From Bacteroidales bacterium (lineage in GTDB: Bacteria > Bacteroidota > Bacteroidia > Bacteroidales > JAGOPY01), in contig JALNZD010000027.1 of NCBI GenBank assembly GCA_023229505.1, forward strand, positions 1 to 55,969: DNA of 55,969 bases, written 5' to 3'. Below are positions 34,901-44,703 of the stretch, one piece after another. The notes under the pieces were generated by a model, which was not told the origin of the DNA, did not search any database, and saw only the letters and a program-made list of their open reading frames with translations. How positions within the stretch are numbered: position 1 is the first letter of the stretch; every line of letters begins with the position of its first letter. The translations under genes were made by a program, and so were the position numbers.

Positions 34901-36266
34901 ATTCCGATGCCACACTTGGGTCTGACATGTAATCAGCTCCCCCGTTGTTATGGTAAACGAACCTTCTCATCCCGTAACGTTCATCGTCAACAATCCCGTT
35001 GCCGAAATTTACGCCGTTGATAGCCATCTGGTCTACTTCAAAGTTCTGGCCTTGTCCGATCAGGTTGCAATCACCGGTAAATCCGGGATTATCATATCCG
35101 TCCGGGTCAATGTACGGGCCCTGGAAAAAGTCAACTCCGATAGCAGGAGGTTGAGACCCGTATGCTGACGGTTCTCCGCTGCCATCGATAGCCTTCCCGT
35201 TATAACAATAACCGAGTCCTCTTAAAACATCACAGCCTACAAAGTCGTCCCATGCATAACCCAGGTCGGTGTCAACCCAGGGGCAGAAGTATGTTTGAGT
35301 TAATTCAAATGTCGACCGGTTAATGATCTCATAAGAATAGAAAGTCATATTATTGATTTCATCATTGGTGGCAAAAGCAAAGGCCTGGGCCCTGACTTCC
35401 ATACCGATCGGAGATCCCTGGGTTTCAGTATGCGTATTGCCTTTGTCATTGAAGATCCACCATAATGTCTGGTCGCCTTTGATGACCTGATCAACCAGGA
35501 TACTGCCAACAAGAGGAACTTTATAATTCGTCAATTCTTCTTCCATAGTCCTTGCCGGAATATAATTCGGGTCGCCGGCAAAATTGATCGGGCAAAGTTC
35601 GTTTTTAATATCATAATATGGATAGTCTCCATTATTCGGGTCATATTCTCCATCCCCGTCGACATCCCGGAAGGGGGCCAGGTAATAGCTCTGCAATTTA
35701 GCTACATCGCCATGGGCCGGCCAGTCGATTATTGATTTGGGAATGCTGTAGCCCGGGAAATCCACGGTTTTGTTATCACTGATCCACCATGACAGGAACT
35801 CATCAACTTCCAGGCGAGTAATAGGATAATGTTTGTCATATTTCGAACAGGTTTCCTGGTCAACGGCAGCTGTACCATCCGTGGTCAGCGGGCCTGACCA
35901 GTAATCATTACCAACCTGCCGGTAACGGAGAGCGGCCAATTTGAGCTGGTTGTTGATATCAAGGCCTCCGATCCAGAGTGATCCTGAGAACATGGACGTG
36001 GCTGTTCCTGATTTAGGAATAAAATACTGGGCTCCGATTCCACCCGGAAGATCCCACCACATATCACCCCCGGTGTTGATCCTGCATCTGACATTGTTAA
36101 TGTCCAGGAAACGGAAACCGGAAGCTGCAGAACATCCCGCAGCCGTGGATTTAATGGCGCTTGTATTTTTGTTTGGTCCCACAAATTCCCTGGAAAAGGC
36201 AACACCTGTCAGTAGTAATCCTATTAGCAATAAAGATAGGAACCGATAGATATTTCTCATTTTCAT
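31950..36266 (-). CDS. Large secreted protein with FlgD-like/T9SS-like C-terminal domain
   Basis: About 1,438 residues with a signal peptide (NIYRFLSLLLIGLLLTGVAFS). Near the N-terminus RCRINTGGDMWWDLPGG and SGSLWIGGLDINNQL repeat a pattern of large Bacteroidota surface proteins; calcium-type DVDGDGEYDPNNGDYP is visible. The last 95 residues (VVPNPYYAYAGG … CVISIYNVNGTLIRQI … GVPIAGGVYIIHV) form a FlgD/T9SS-type Ig fold, but the chain continues past the usual end with IIKWFGGLRTPDLNVF. Between a TonB receptor (48 bases upstream) and a PorV-like gene (43 bases downstream). I know of no assigned function. Confidence 0.8.
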   Translation of the reverse strand: MKMRNIYRFLSLLLIGLLLTGVAFSREFVGPNKNTSAIKSTAAGCSAASGFRFLDINNVRCRINTGGDMWWDLPGGIGAQYFIPKSGTATSMFSGSLWIGGLDINNQLKLAALRYRQVGNDYWSGPLTTDGTAAVDQETCSKYDKHYPITRLEVDEFLSWWISDNKTVDFPGYSIPKSIIDWPAHGDVAKLQSYYLAPFRDVDGDGEYDPNNGDYPYYDIKNELCPINFAGDPNYIPARTMEEELTNYKVPLVGSILVDQVIKGDQTLWWIFNDKGNTHTETQGSPIGMEVRAQAFAFATNDEINNMTFYSYEIINRSTFELTQTYFCPWVDTDLGYAWDDFVGCDVLRGLGYCYNGKAIDGSGEPSAYGSQPPAIGVDFFQGPYIDPDGYDNPGFTGDCNLIGQGQNFEVDQMAINGVNFGNGIVDDERYGMRRFVYHNNGGADYMSDPSVASEYYNFLRGIWKDNTLMLYGGNAHSSSGAVGPVCEFMFPGDSDPCNWGTRFQPPNGGYNQNGKYWTEEEAGNVPNDRRFMQSAGPFTLKPGAVNYITVGIPWARASAGGPWASVELLRTVDDKCQALFDNCFKVIDGPNAPDLVIRELDRELLVYIDNPKGSNNYQEKYAEFDPNILQPNPAHPEQRSDSLYRFEGYQVFQLKDASVTLGVAKDEYGNNFNPDQVRRVAQFDTKNGVGRIINHYFNKELGFNIPVDEVVDGGDEGIQHSFRVTTDLFATGDNRLVNHKQYYYTIIAYAYNEYLPYNPEDQIGKFGQKQSYLPGRKNIQTYTAIPHKTINGMVMNSSYGDGPAVTRIEGQGNDGMILEFTQETIDEIMSKEPVGSVVDGDTVRLGHPKYPIAYEAKYVNGFGPVNVKIIDPLNVSTGRYILKFDTLYLKKNYNVSGNQALVAGGDTASFITGSWHLEDESTGKVYPSDATLDQQNEQIFLDLGISVNMKSIYNPGPKKLGEIFDNTANSYISIYDILAVNNGILESSLTYQDSSYRWLSGVEDNDVPGDSRNWIRAGTYRDGGSSDWNMPVKPFDPNQNYERIINGTWAPYILCAANDQDSTGPCYNSSSKQYSLIEDVYSVDIVFTSDKSKWSRATVIEMCPDNNLSEGGVKRFKFRAARSVDRDGNYAAVGSGPSNDPNAPNYISDSSMSWFPGYAINVETSERMNIMFGEDSWLAEDNGRDMRYNPTSKILDSLSRNPRFGGKHYVYIMDHITRNLQNYIYNFPAYDACSFIRNGYNVHEVPSIVYEMAWYSSVMWVGMPLSVDGKEWLNNDVKIRIRVAKPYEKYYSVPMDSLSIANSQNKQLPMYRFETESVATEMNNADKAKSDLDLIQVVPNPYYAYAGGSGYERNALDNRVKITNLPVQCVISIYNVNGTLIRQITKDEEKTSVDWDLKNFAGVPIAGGVYIIHVKSNDGEKIIKWFGGLRTPDLNVF

Positions 36267-36314
36267 ATTATAATTTCTTATGATTTTCATTTTCAAGTAT
36301 GGTTCAGTATTTAC

Positions 36315-39300
36315 TTAGAAGTTAAAGATTACACCTAAGTGGATAGACCTGGGATTGCTGTAATTTCCCGGATTGTTTACGGCAATGGAATACAAATCCC
36401 GGTAAGCCTGTTCACTGATAGCTTCGCTGATCTGCTTTTGGGATTCCGCCGCAGTCAGATAACCATCGTCATTGGCATTCCCGGTAAATGAATAAACCCC
36501 CAGGATATTTCTGGCATTCAGGACATTGTTTATACGCAGATAAACATTGACAATACCTTCGCGTTTATTTTCACCATTACCCATAGTGAAGTGAAAGTCC
36601 TTGTCGATCGTTGCATCCGTTCTGAATTGCCAGGGGCCGCGGGAGCCAAAATAGGTACCTTTAACCAGGTTTGTCCCGGCCTGGTTGATTCCAACGACAT
36701 TTATCGACTGGGTATAGGGTGTCCCCGATCCTCCGTTAACCGTAAGCGTAATACCAAAGTAACTCAGCCATTGGACCGGAGGTTTCCCCGACTTGGTCCT
36801 TTGACTTACAGGGCCATTATATTCCGCTCCGCCACCATAATGGTAATCAAAGAAGATGTTGAAGGAATGGCGGCGGTCTGACTGAATCGGGTAAGTAGTC
36901 CTGAGGTTTGGAACACCGGAAGCGATCAGGGCTTCAGTAGTGGTCTGGCTGGATCCTGTGGCATCGGCAAACTGAAGGGTATAATATGCACTAAGCCTCA
37001 CGTTGCCGGTTTTTCTGAGATCATACTGAACAGTCAGACCTTTAACCGTTCCAAAATCGATATTATTATAAGAGGTGTAATCTTTCGGATATGCGCCTGT
37101 ATATCGATAGACCTGGAGCATATCACGCATTTCCCGATAGAATGTGACCAGCTTTACCGAGGAAGAATTCGACAGTTTCTGCTGGAAACCCACTTCATAG
37201 TCGATCGTTTTCGTTGGTTTCAGACCAGGGTTATTGATTCTTCCTGAAACATTATTAAAGAAATAATAAATGGAAGGGTCTGCAAAGGCGCTATTGGTCG
37301 GTCGTTGCGTAAGCACATCATAATGTGCAAAGAATAAAGCTTCATCAGAAATAGGGAAAGAAAAAGCTACACGGGGCATGATGGCCCATTGGGGTTCATA
37401 ATCCTTAAAAGCTGCGATAGTTGGTCTTTCTAAAGTCGGGTCAACCAGGTAAGGTGAGATACCGGAACCTACATCAAGAGTAGTCGGGTCCAGAATTTCA
37501 GCACCACTGGCATTAAACCAGTCATATTCGTTGCGGTAACCAACGATTTGGGTTGGATTATTGACATTATCCACGTAAACAACATAATCCGGGCCCATAT
37601 TGGAAGGGTGATCGACAGGTTCACCACCAACGCTCTGGACCTCTTTGACCGAATAAGCCTGGTAAATCAGGAAGGGGTCTTTCAGCATCTGCTGGTTAGC
37701 ATCAAAGCGGTCAGCACGAAGGCCAACATTGAAGATCAGGTCACGGAAAGCAAATTTATCCTGCAGGTAAAAAGCCATGTAATTAGGCTCATAAGCGCCG
37801 ATTTCACGGGTATAGTTCCCGTTTTCATCCATCTTATTAAAGAAATCCTCAAAGCTTGGACGGCTGGTCAGTTTATTTCCTTTGTAATCAAAACCATTGT
37901 ATCCGACATAGGGGGAAATCCCGTCATTTAGCAATTCATCTGCGCTGAACATATCAACTGAGAATATTTCATTCCCGTAATTAATAGTGTGTCTTACACC
38001 ATCTTTATCAAAATAATTGATCGAATTAGTATTAAAATCATAAGAGTCAATATCGATAAAGTCGAGGCCATCAGTAGGCAGGCCAAGTTTTTGCCGGAGG
38101 TTATAATCAAAAGTTCTTTGAGATATCTCATCATACTTTCGGTAATATTTAATTGTATCAAGGTTGGAACCTTCTACTACAAAAGGATTTTCAATATCAA
38201 GTTCACGGATATGGAAATTGGTGATTAGCCTCATGAGGCCCCAGAAGCCTGCGGGGGCATAACCGTAACCCCGGTCACTTCTCTGGTCATATTGAAAGCC
38301 AAATTTAAACTCATGGTTTCCAATGTCCATGGCACCGGAGACATTTACGGCAAACTGGGCATTATCAAATTCATTATAACCTGATTGCAGGGCACCGGGA
38401 GCTGCCCAGAGTCCATAAACATTATCAGGGCCCTGTCCATTCAACAGACCGCCGCCTAATTGGATCTGGCCGAGATTTTGGTAATTCCCAAAAGGCTGTC
38501 CGGTAAAGAGGTCATAATAGGATGTAGTATAATTGGCAATGAGCGGGTTGAAGTTGAATGGATCAAAAGTAACCAGCGTGTCAAAATCCCAGCTGTTCAA
38601 TTGCCAGGCCTGATCATAGTAATTACCGTTAACTGTATCAGAACCAATCTGATAAGTCGGCATTTTGTAAGTAGTGTATTTTCCCAGGTAACCATATTTA
38701 AATAGGTCTTGCTGATGATCCGCGTCTTCATTATAACCGCCATCACGGGTGTAGTCAGCCTGAATGGAGTAATAGACATTTTTAATCAGTGATGTACTCT
38801 CCTTGTCTGACGGGAAGCGCTGAGTAAAGCGGCCGAAGACCCTCCAGGTGTTCCTGACCTGGTGCTGGTTCTTGTCGTAATTGAACAGGGAGTTAGCATA
38901 GTCGAAATTATTTGAACTCAGCGCGTAATAAGAACCCCCGAAAGTCAGGTTGATAGTTTCGGTGGTCCTGATATCGATCTTGCCAGTCAGGTTGATATCG
39001 TAATTGCTGGTATTCTGGGTGGTTTTAATTTTTTCCAGGTCGCCTTTTTCAGTGTAGAGGACATTCGCGTAAGTCCCGGCTCCTTCAGCAGCAGGTCTTA
39101 GCGGGTTTACTTCCAGATATTTCAGGTAATCATCCTTTGCCTTGTAAAAATCGGTGCCGATGGGTCTGCCATCCCTATTGTAATTAAAATCCCCGGCGAT
39201 AAAAAATCCCAGGAGGGAGGTTGTCCTTTTACCGTTTTCATCTTTCTTGGAAAACAACGGGCCATTAATATTAAGTCCAACGCGGTTATAACCGAAAGGA

Positions 39301-40028
39301 TCCAGAAACTCCGAAGTTTCAAGTTCCATACCCGCCCCGAAATTACGGGAAGGCCCTTTGGTCGTAACATTGATGATACCCCCGGTTGCATCGCCGTATT
39401 GGGCCGGCACGCCGCCAAGGACCACGTCGACCTGTTCGATAGAGGAAGCAGGAAGGTTAGAATAGCCCCTGACCCTAATCCCGTCGATGTACATAACTGT
39501 GGCATCTTCACGCGCTCCTCTGACACGTCCGCGCTCACCGTCGGCTGAGAAAACGCCCCCTACCGTCGATGCGATGGAGTTAGCCGACCGGTTTGGCATC
39601 TTGGCAATTTCTTCCGAAGTCACGGAGGCTCCGGAAGTTGTCTGGTCCTTGGAAATCAAAGGAACAGCATACTCTTTGACTTCGAATTCTGTAAGCATTT
39701 GTGCCGTCGACTCCATTTCTATATCGAGAAACTGGATATTGTCTGCCGCGATGGCCACACCTTTATACATAGTGGGTTTATAGCCAACATAAGTGGCTTT
39801 TACATCGTACTTTCCCGGTGGGATAGGTTTGATCATGAAATTCCCATCGAAATCGGAGGCCGACCCACCAACGTTGGTTCCTCCTACCTCTACCACAATA
39901 TTCACAAACGGGAGCGGCTCCCGGGTGTCTTTATCAAGCACTTTGCCTTTAAGCACACCTGATTGTGAAAAAACTAACAAGTTGGCAGAGAGAATGATGC
40001 CAAAAGTGAAGAGTAACTTTCTTAACAT
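36315..40028 (-). CDS. TonB-dependent receptor with carboxypeptidase-regulatory-like domain
   Basis: About 1,237 residues. Signal peptide (LLFTFGIILSANLLVFSQ), then an Ig-like domain GKVLDKDTREPLPFVNIVV … GNFMIKPIPPGKYDVKATYVGY, a plug (TSEEIAKMPNRSANSIAST … VMYIDGIRVRG) and a beta barrel ending in SIHLGVIFNF. Unlike Sus systems there is no SusD neighbour. The first gene of a minus-strand cassette. A TAAATTTG word (40035-40042) ends only 6 bases before the ATG. Confidence 0.92.
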   Translation of the reverse strand: MLRKLLFTFGIILSANLLVFSQSGVLKGKVLDKDTREPLPFVNIVVEVGGTNVGGSASDFDGNFMIKPIPPGKYDVKATYVGYKPTMYKGVAIAADNIQFLDIEMESTAQMLTEFEVKEYAVPLISKDQTTSGASVTSEEIAKMPNRSANSIASTVGGVFSADGERGRVRGAREDATVMYIDGIRVRGYSNLPASSIEQVDVVLGGVPAQYGDATGGIINVTTKGPSRNFGAGMELETSEFLDPFGYNRVGLNINGPLFSKKDENGKRTTSLLGFFIAGDFNYNRDGRPIGTDFYKAKDDYLKYLEVNPLRPAAEGAGTYANVLYTEKGDLEKIKTTQNTSNYDINLTGKIDIRTTETINLTFGGSYYALSSNNFDYANSLFNYDKNQHQVRNTWRVFGRFTQRFPSDKESTSLIKNVYYSIQADYTRDGGYNEDADHQQDLFKYGYLGKYTTYKMPTYQIGSDTVNGNYYDQAWQLNSWDFDTLVTFDPFNFNPLIANYTTSYYDLFTGQPFGNYQNLGQIQLGGGLLNGQGPDNVYGLWAAPGALQSGYNEFDNAQFAVNVSGAMDIGNHEFKFGFQYDQRSDRGYGYAPAGFWGLMRLITNFHIRELDIENPFVVEGSNLDTIKYYRKYDEISQRTFDYNLRQKLGLPTDGLDFIDIDSYDFNTNSINYFDKDGVRHTINYGNEIFSVDMFSADELLNDGISPYVGYNGFDYKGNKLTSRPSFEDFFNKMDENGNYTREIGAYEPNYMAFYLQDKFAFRDLIFNVGLRADRFDANQQMLKDPFLIYQAYSVKEVQSVGGEPVDHPSNMGPDYVVYVDNVNNPTQIVGYRNEYDWFNASGAEILDPTTLDVGSGISPYLVDPTLERPTIAAFKDYEPQWAIMPRVAFSFPISDEALFFAHYDVLTQRPTNSAFADPSIYYFFNNVSGRINNPGLKPTKTIDYEVGFQQKLSNSSSVKLVTFYREMRDMLQVYRYTGAYPKDYTSYNNIDFGTVKGLTVQYDLRKTGNVRLSAYYTLQFADATGSSQTTTEALIASGVPNLRTTYPIQSDRRHSFNIFFDYHYGGGAEYNGPVSQRTKSGKPPVQWLSYFGITLTVNGGSGTPYTQSINVVGINQAGTNLVKGTYFGSRGPWQFRTDATIDKDFHFTMGNGENKREGIVNVYLRINNVLNARNILGVYSFTGNANDDGYLTAAESQKQISEAISEQAYRDLYSIAVNNPGNYSNPRSIHLGVIFNF

Positions 40029-40156
40029 ACCATACAAATTTATGTTAGGTTAAATATTGCGCGAATTTGAAGCGGGTAAAGTTATAAATAAATACTTGTA
40101 TTCTCCAAAAATTATTAAAAGTGCATTTAAAAATATTTAAGTTAGGATTGACCTGA

Positions 40157-40603
40157 TCAAACATAAGGCCTGTTAAGGATTTCCGAATATATCACTGCCT
40201 GCCTTAGATCCACTCTAGCCCTCCAATCTTCAATCTTATCGTTTTCTGCCAATAATTCATCTTCTTGTAAATCAGTATGTTCAGTTTTTTTTATATAAAA
40301 TGGAGTATCCATCTCCTCAATAGAACTGATGCCACTAAGTTTATACTCCTTTTCGAAGGCCGTTTCCTCTAATTCCGGTGCCATTCCATCAGTTGTCGAA
40401 GCTTGAGTTACGGGAACAGGCACAACTTCAATTGATGGTCCTTCACCGAATATATCCTTCATTGTCGGAAAAGGAGAAGATATATCCCGGGGTTGAGGTC
40501 TGGGTTGTTCCCGCCGTGCCGCTTCACTCTTCTTCTGTGATTTCCGGTAAAACGCAAATGCCACCCAGGCAAACAAAGCGATCAGGTAAATAAAGTCGTC
40601 CAT
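40157..40603 (-). CDS. Small membrane-anchored hypothetical protein
   Basis: 148 residues: a short hydrophobic N-terminal helix (DDFIYLIALFAWVAFAFY), a basic linker (RKSQKKSEAARREQPRPQPRD), a Pro/Glu-rich middle and a C-terminal block WRARVDLRQAVIYSEILNRPY. The final block resembles tails seen in other small Bacteroidota proteins. Function is unknown. Confidence 0.75.
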   Translation of the reverse strand: MDDFIYLIALFAWVAFAFYRKSQKKSEAARREQPRPQPRDISSPFPTMKDIFGEGPSIEVVPVPVTQASTTDGMAPELEETAFEKEYKLSGISSIEEMDTPFYIKKTEHTDLQEDELLAENDKIEDWRARVDLRQAVIYSEILNRPYV

Positions 40604-40721
40604 GGTTGAATCATTCTGGTTGAGATAAAAGTAATAAAATCGGCGAAAGGTACAAATAATTAATCAGTTAACGGCTCGGGGTAATCAGTTTACGGTGAAA
40701 AGATTAAGGATAAATAATTGA

Positions 40722-41471
40722 TTATAAATTAAATATGATTTCCATAATTTTATCCTTTTTTCTTCGGGAGACCGGGACACGGGTTCCGTCAGTCATTAAA
40801 ATATAACCGCCATCATGCCTGATAAAGCTTTTTATATACTTTATATTGATTAGATGAGACTTGTGGGGACGTATAAAACTATGCTGGCTGAGTAATTCTT
40901 CATTTTCTTTCAACGTTTTTGAAACCAGTAATTTTCTTCCATCAACAAAATAGAAATAGGTATAGTAATTATCAGACTCGCACCGGATGATATCTTCGAC
41001 ACTGATCACATGGATCATTTCAGAAGTGGAAAGTACGATCTTCTGACTGCCTTCGCCCTGGGTCCTTAAATTTTCCGGTATAGTCTCCAGATTTCTTTTC
41101 TTCACATTTTCAGCCTTTTTCTTTTCAACCCTTTTAATGGCTTCGGTAAGCTCCTGCGGAATGATTGGTTTTAACAGATAATCCAGAGCGCTGTATTTAA
41201 TTGCCTTGATGGCGAACTGGTCGAAGGCTGTTGTAAAGATGATCTCAAAATCGACTTCATCTAATTCTTCTAAAAGCCTGAATCCACTCCCATCTGGCAT
41301 TTGAATATCAAGAAAAATAACATCCGGAGGGTGTTTCCTGATTTCCTCCAATCCTTTCCGGTAACCATCGGCTTCTGCAACAACCTCCACCTCAGGGCAA
41401 TATTTCTCAAGTAAGTGGCGAAGTGTTTCCCTCGACATTTTTTCGTCTTCAATGATAATAGCTTTAATCAT
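40722..41471 (-). CDS. LytTR-family response regulator
   Basis: 249 residues. Receiver domain with acidic pocket (IIIEDE) and phosphoacceptor Asp55 (PDVIFLDIQMPDGSG), Thr and Lys of the switch (TTAFDQFA, LLKPI). The C-terminal LytTR DNA-binding domain has SVEDIIRCESDNYYTYF and FIRPHKSHLINIKYIKSF. The ATG at 41471 is used; the extra upstream 24 codons are ignored. It starts 10 bases after the kinase stop. Confidence 0.95.
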   Translation of the reverse strand: MIKAIIIEDEKMSRETLRHLLEKYCPEVEVVAEADGYRKGLEEIRKHPPDVIFLDIQMPDGSGFRLLEELDEVDFEIIFTTAFDQFAIKAIKYSALDYLLKPIIPQELTEAIKRVEKKKAENVKKRNLETIPENLRTQGEGSQKIVLSTSEMIHVISVEDIIRCESDNYYTYFYFVDGRKLLVSKTLKENEELLSQHSFIRPHKSHLINIKYIKSFIRHDGGYILMTDGTRVPVSRRKKDKIMEIIFNL

Positions 41472-41481
41472 GGTAAGGATT

Positions 41482-44400
41482 TTAAATTTCTTTATATTGT
41501 ATTGTGAACTCCACCCTTGTGCCTGAAGGTTCCCCATGTTCATCTTTCAGGTCAATGATCTTGACTGAAAAGTTTTTCCTGCTTTGCTTATTGAATATTT
41601 CAATCCTTTCCTGCGTGATGGTCATGCCCCTCGGTTGCCTTTTTATGCCTGACCTGTCCCTTATCTCGATAGCTTTCTCTCTTCCAATCCCGTTATCCTG
41701 AATAATACACAGCAATGTTCCCGTATTCAGCCGTTTGAGTGAAATTTCCAGCAAACCTGGTTTCGGGCTATTTACAAATCCATGAATGATGGCGTTTTCA
41801 ACGTAAGGCTGAAAAAGCATCGGGGGAATTTCAACAAACTCTTCATCAATAGCAGAGTCTCTGTTAATCTGATAATCGAATTTGTCATCAAAACGAAGTT
41901 TTTCCAAATCCATATAATAAGTAAGCGCCTTCAGCTCATCTTTAAGGGTTATGAAAGATACTGTTGAATTGGCCAGGATCATTCGCATAAGATGGGAGAA
42001 CTTGGCCAGGTAATTGACTGTTTTATCCGTGTCATTTAGAAGCACAAAGTTCTGAATAGCATTTAAGGAATTAAAAATAAAATGAGGGTTCATCTGCAGC
42101 CGTAATGCTTTTTGCTCTAATTCAAACACCTGCTTCTCGATAAAAAGCATTTTTTTCTCAACTTCATGTTTTCTTTTAATGTTTTTAATCCTTAGAATGA
42201 TGATGCTCCACAAAAGCATGACCAGGACCAGTATAAAAAACATCCGGAAAATCCAGGTTCTCCACCAGGGGGGACTGATTATGATTGTAAGGCTGATACC
42301 ATCCTGGTTCCAGATACCGTCGTTATTAGACCCGGTAACCAGAAAATAGTAGGTCCCGGGGTCGACCTTGCGGTATTCTGCCCGCCGTTGACCGGCATTG
42401 GCAAATACCCACTCTTCATCATAATTGTCAAGCTTATAGCGGTAAAGGTTCTTGGATGGATTTGTATAGTCAAGACCTGAAAACTCAATTGAAAAGAAAT
42501 TTTCTGTATAGGGAAGCCTGATGATCTCTCCATTTTCAATATCTGTATCAATCAGATCGTTTAAAATCCTCAACCCGGTAAAGACCATCCGTGGCGGGAC
42601 CCTGTTCAGCGTAATTTCCCTTGGGTGAAAAATATTAATCCCATTCATCCCCCCAAAATACATCTCTCCATTAAGGTTCTGAAAATAAGCACCGGCATTG
42701 AATTCATTACCCTGCACTCCATCTTTGGTATCATAATTCACAAAGATCCCGTTCAGCGTATTAAATTTTGATAAGCCCCAGTTTGTGCTTATCCACAGGT
42801 TGCCTTCCGCGTCTTCCAGGGTTGCATAAACAACATTATTAGGAAGGCCATTCCGTTCAGTGTAAACTTTAAATTGCTCATTAACCGGGTCAAAGCGGTT
42901 AAGGCCCTCACCCATGGTCCCGATCCAGAAAATCCCGTTGTTATCCTCGTAAATTGAGAAAATCCTGTTACTACTGATGGAATATGGGTTTGAAGGATCG
43001 TTCCTGAAGACGTTGACCGACTGAAGATCGGATGATATCTTATTCAGACCGTCATTGGTCCCGATCCAGAAATTTCCTTCCCGGTCTTCATAAATGGACC
43101 ATATTCTGTTATTACTTAAGCTGATTTTGTTCCCAGGGTCGTAACTAAGAAGCCGGCACTTCCCGTCTGAAGGATTCAGGATATTTATCCCCCCATTGAC
43201 TGTTCCAATCCATATTCTTCCTTTACGGTCAACGATCGTCGTAAGTATATTATTCTCGATGAGAGAATATGGATCACCAGGATCATGGAAATATCTTGTA
43301 ATCTTTCCGGTTTTCCTGTCAATCCTGTTCATTCCGCTACTTTCGGTCCCAACCCATAAATAGCCGGAACTATCGAGAACTATGGTCCTGATTTTATCAC
43401 TTGAAAGGCTTTCAGGATCTGCCGGGTTGTGCCTGATAAAGGAAAACCTGTCGTTTTTCCGGTCAAAGATATTTAAGCCACCGTAAGTTCCGATCCAGGT
43501 CAGATTATTTTCATCTTCCATAATAGCATAAACGATATTATCCGACAAATTGTTCGGATCAACGGGGTCATTCTGGAAATGGGTAAACCGGCTTGGACTC
43601 TGGTCAACTTTATTCAGACCTTTATAAGTACCGATCCAGATCGCACCGGCCTGATCCTGGTATATGCTCCTGATGTCGTCATTACTGAGGCTTGTCGTAC
43701 TTCCACCTGATTTAAAATGACTGATCAGATTCAGAGAAGGATCATATAAATCAAGCCCGTTGTTTGTGCCTATCCAGACAGAACCTTTAGTGTCGATAAG
43801 CAAAGTGTTGACCTGGTTTCCGGAAAGGGTGCGATCCTCATTCTCTTCAACTCCCATGTGATGGATAATACCTTTTTCGGGATTAATAATATAAATACCA
43901 TTAAGGGTAGCTGCATAAATATTGCCCTTTTCGTCATATGCAAGGTCCTTAACGTAATTACTTTTTATAAATTCAGCTTTCGTGGGGTCAGATTCCATCT
44001 TATAATCCTTAAAGCTTTGTTTTTCAATATTAAAGCAATGAATACCTGCATGGGTCCCAATCCAGAGGCTTCCTGACCGATCTTCGATAACACGTGAAAT
44101 AAAGTTGGATAAGGAGCTATCGGAATTACGTTCAAAAAAATTATAGGAGGTAAAAATCCTCCGGCCCTTATCGAAACGGTTCAGCCCGAAAGAGGTGCTG
44201 ATCCAAAGTAATCCCTGTTTATCCTGGAATACATGATTTATAAAATCATCGCTGAGGCAGTTGGTATTACCCGGTTTATAATGGAACTGCCCGATATTGC
44301 CGGATTTCCGGTCAAGCAGGTTCAAACCGTTATCCGTCCCTATCCATATATTTTTCTCATCATCTTCGCATAAAGTATTGATAGTAGGGTTACTCAACCC

Positions 44401-44703
44401 GTTCTCGGTATTATAAATAACGAAATCATAGCCGTCATATTTATTCAACCCATCCCAGGTCCCGATCCAGATAAAACCCTGGGCATCCTGGAGTAGGCAA
44501 TAAGTAGAATTTTGAGATAAACCCTTCACCGTCAACGTCTTTTCAGTAGTCAGCCGGTCAAATTTAATATTGGTTTGTTGGGCATTAACAGGTTGCCAGC
44601 GTAAAAAACACACCATGAATGAAGCCAAAATCCAAAGCAATAACCTTGCTGTTATCGCATAAAATTTAGCGCGGTCCGATGCATATAGCGTGGGCTGGTT
44701 CAA
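41482..44703 (-). CDS. Two-component-propeller sensor histidine kinase (LytS-type)
   Basis: 1,073 residues: signal/TM helix; about 14 propeller repeats of the pattern NDGLNK…F, IWIGT; a Y_Y_Y domain (YRYKLDNYDEEW … GTYYFLVTGSNNDG); TM helix (FRMFFILVLVMLLWSIIIL); coiled coil and the His_kinase domain with phospho-His in MNPHFIFNSLNAIQNF and the ATP-binding DNGIGREKA. The periplasmic propeller senses an extracellular signal. No HTH is fused, unlike hybrid systems, and a LytTR partner is adjacent. A small lipoprotein gene overlaps its start by 4 bases. Confidence 0.95.
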   Translation of the reverse strand: MNQPTLYASDRAKFYAITARLLLWILASFMVCFLRWQPVNAQQTNIKFDRLTTEKTLTVKGLSQNSTYCLLQDAQGFIWIGTWDGLNKYDGYDFVIYNTENGLSNPTINTLCEDDEKNIWIGTDNGLNLLDRKSGNIGQFHYKPGNTNCLSDDFINHVFQDKQGLLWISTSFGLNRFDKGRRIFTSYNFFERNSDSSLSNFISRVIEDRSGSLWIGTHAGIHCFNIEKQSFKDYKMESDPTKAEFIKSNYVKDLAYDEKGNIYAATLNGIYIINPEKGIIHHMGVEENEDRTLSGNQVNTLLIDTKGSVWIGTNNGLDLYDPSLNLISHFKSGGSTTSLSNDDIRSIYQDQAGAIWIGTYKGLNKVDQSPSRFTHFQNDPVDPNNLSDNIVYAIMEDENNLTWIGTYGGLNIFDRKNDRFSFIRHNPADPESLSSDKIRTIVLDSSGYLWVGTESSGMNRIDRKTGKITRYFHDPGDPYSLIENNILTTIVDRKGRIWIGTVNGGINILNPSDGKCRLLSYDPGNKISLSNNRIWSIYEDREGNFWIGTNDGLNKISSDLQSVNVFRNDPSNPYSISSNRIFSIYEDNNGIFWIGTMGEGLNRFDPVNEQFKVYTERNGLPNNVVYATLEDAEGNLWISTNWGLSKFNTLNGIFVNYDTKDGVQGNEFNAGAYFQNLNGEMYFGGMNGINIFHPREITLNRVPPRMVFTGLRILNDLIDTDIENGEIIRLPYTENFFSIEFSGLDYTNPSKNLYRYKLDNYDEEWVFANAGQRRAEYRKVDPGTYYFLVTGSNNDGIWNQDGISLTIIISPPWWRTWIFRMFFILVLVMLLWSIIILRIKNIKRKHEVEKKMLFIEKQVFELEQKALRLQMNPHFIFNSLNAIQNFVLLNDTDKTVNYLAKFSHLMRMILANSTVSFITLKDELKALTYYMDLEKLRFDDKFDYQINRDSAIDEEFVEIPPMLFQPYVENAIIHGFVNSPKPGLLEISLKRLNTGTLLCIIQDNGIGREKAIEIRDRSGIKRQPRGMTITQERIEIFNKQSRKNFSVKIIDLKDEHGEPSGTRVEFTIQYKEI

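Noticed and set aside
36315..40028. A SusC/SusD polysaccharide utilisation locus
   Set aside because: No SusD-like gene is adjacent; the neighbour is a large unrelated secreted protein and the barrel-type PorV-like protein.
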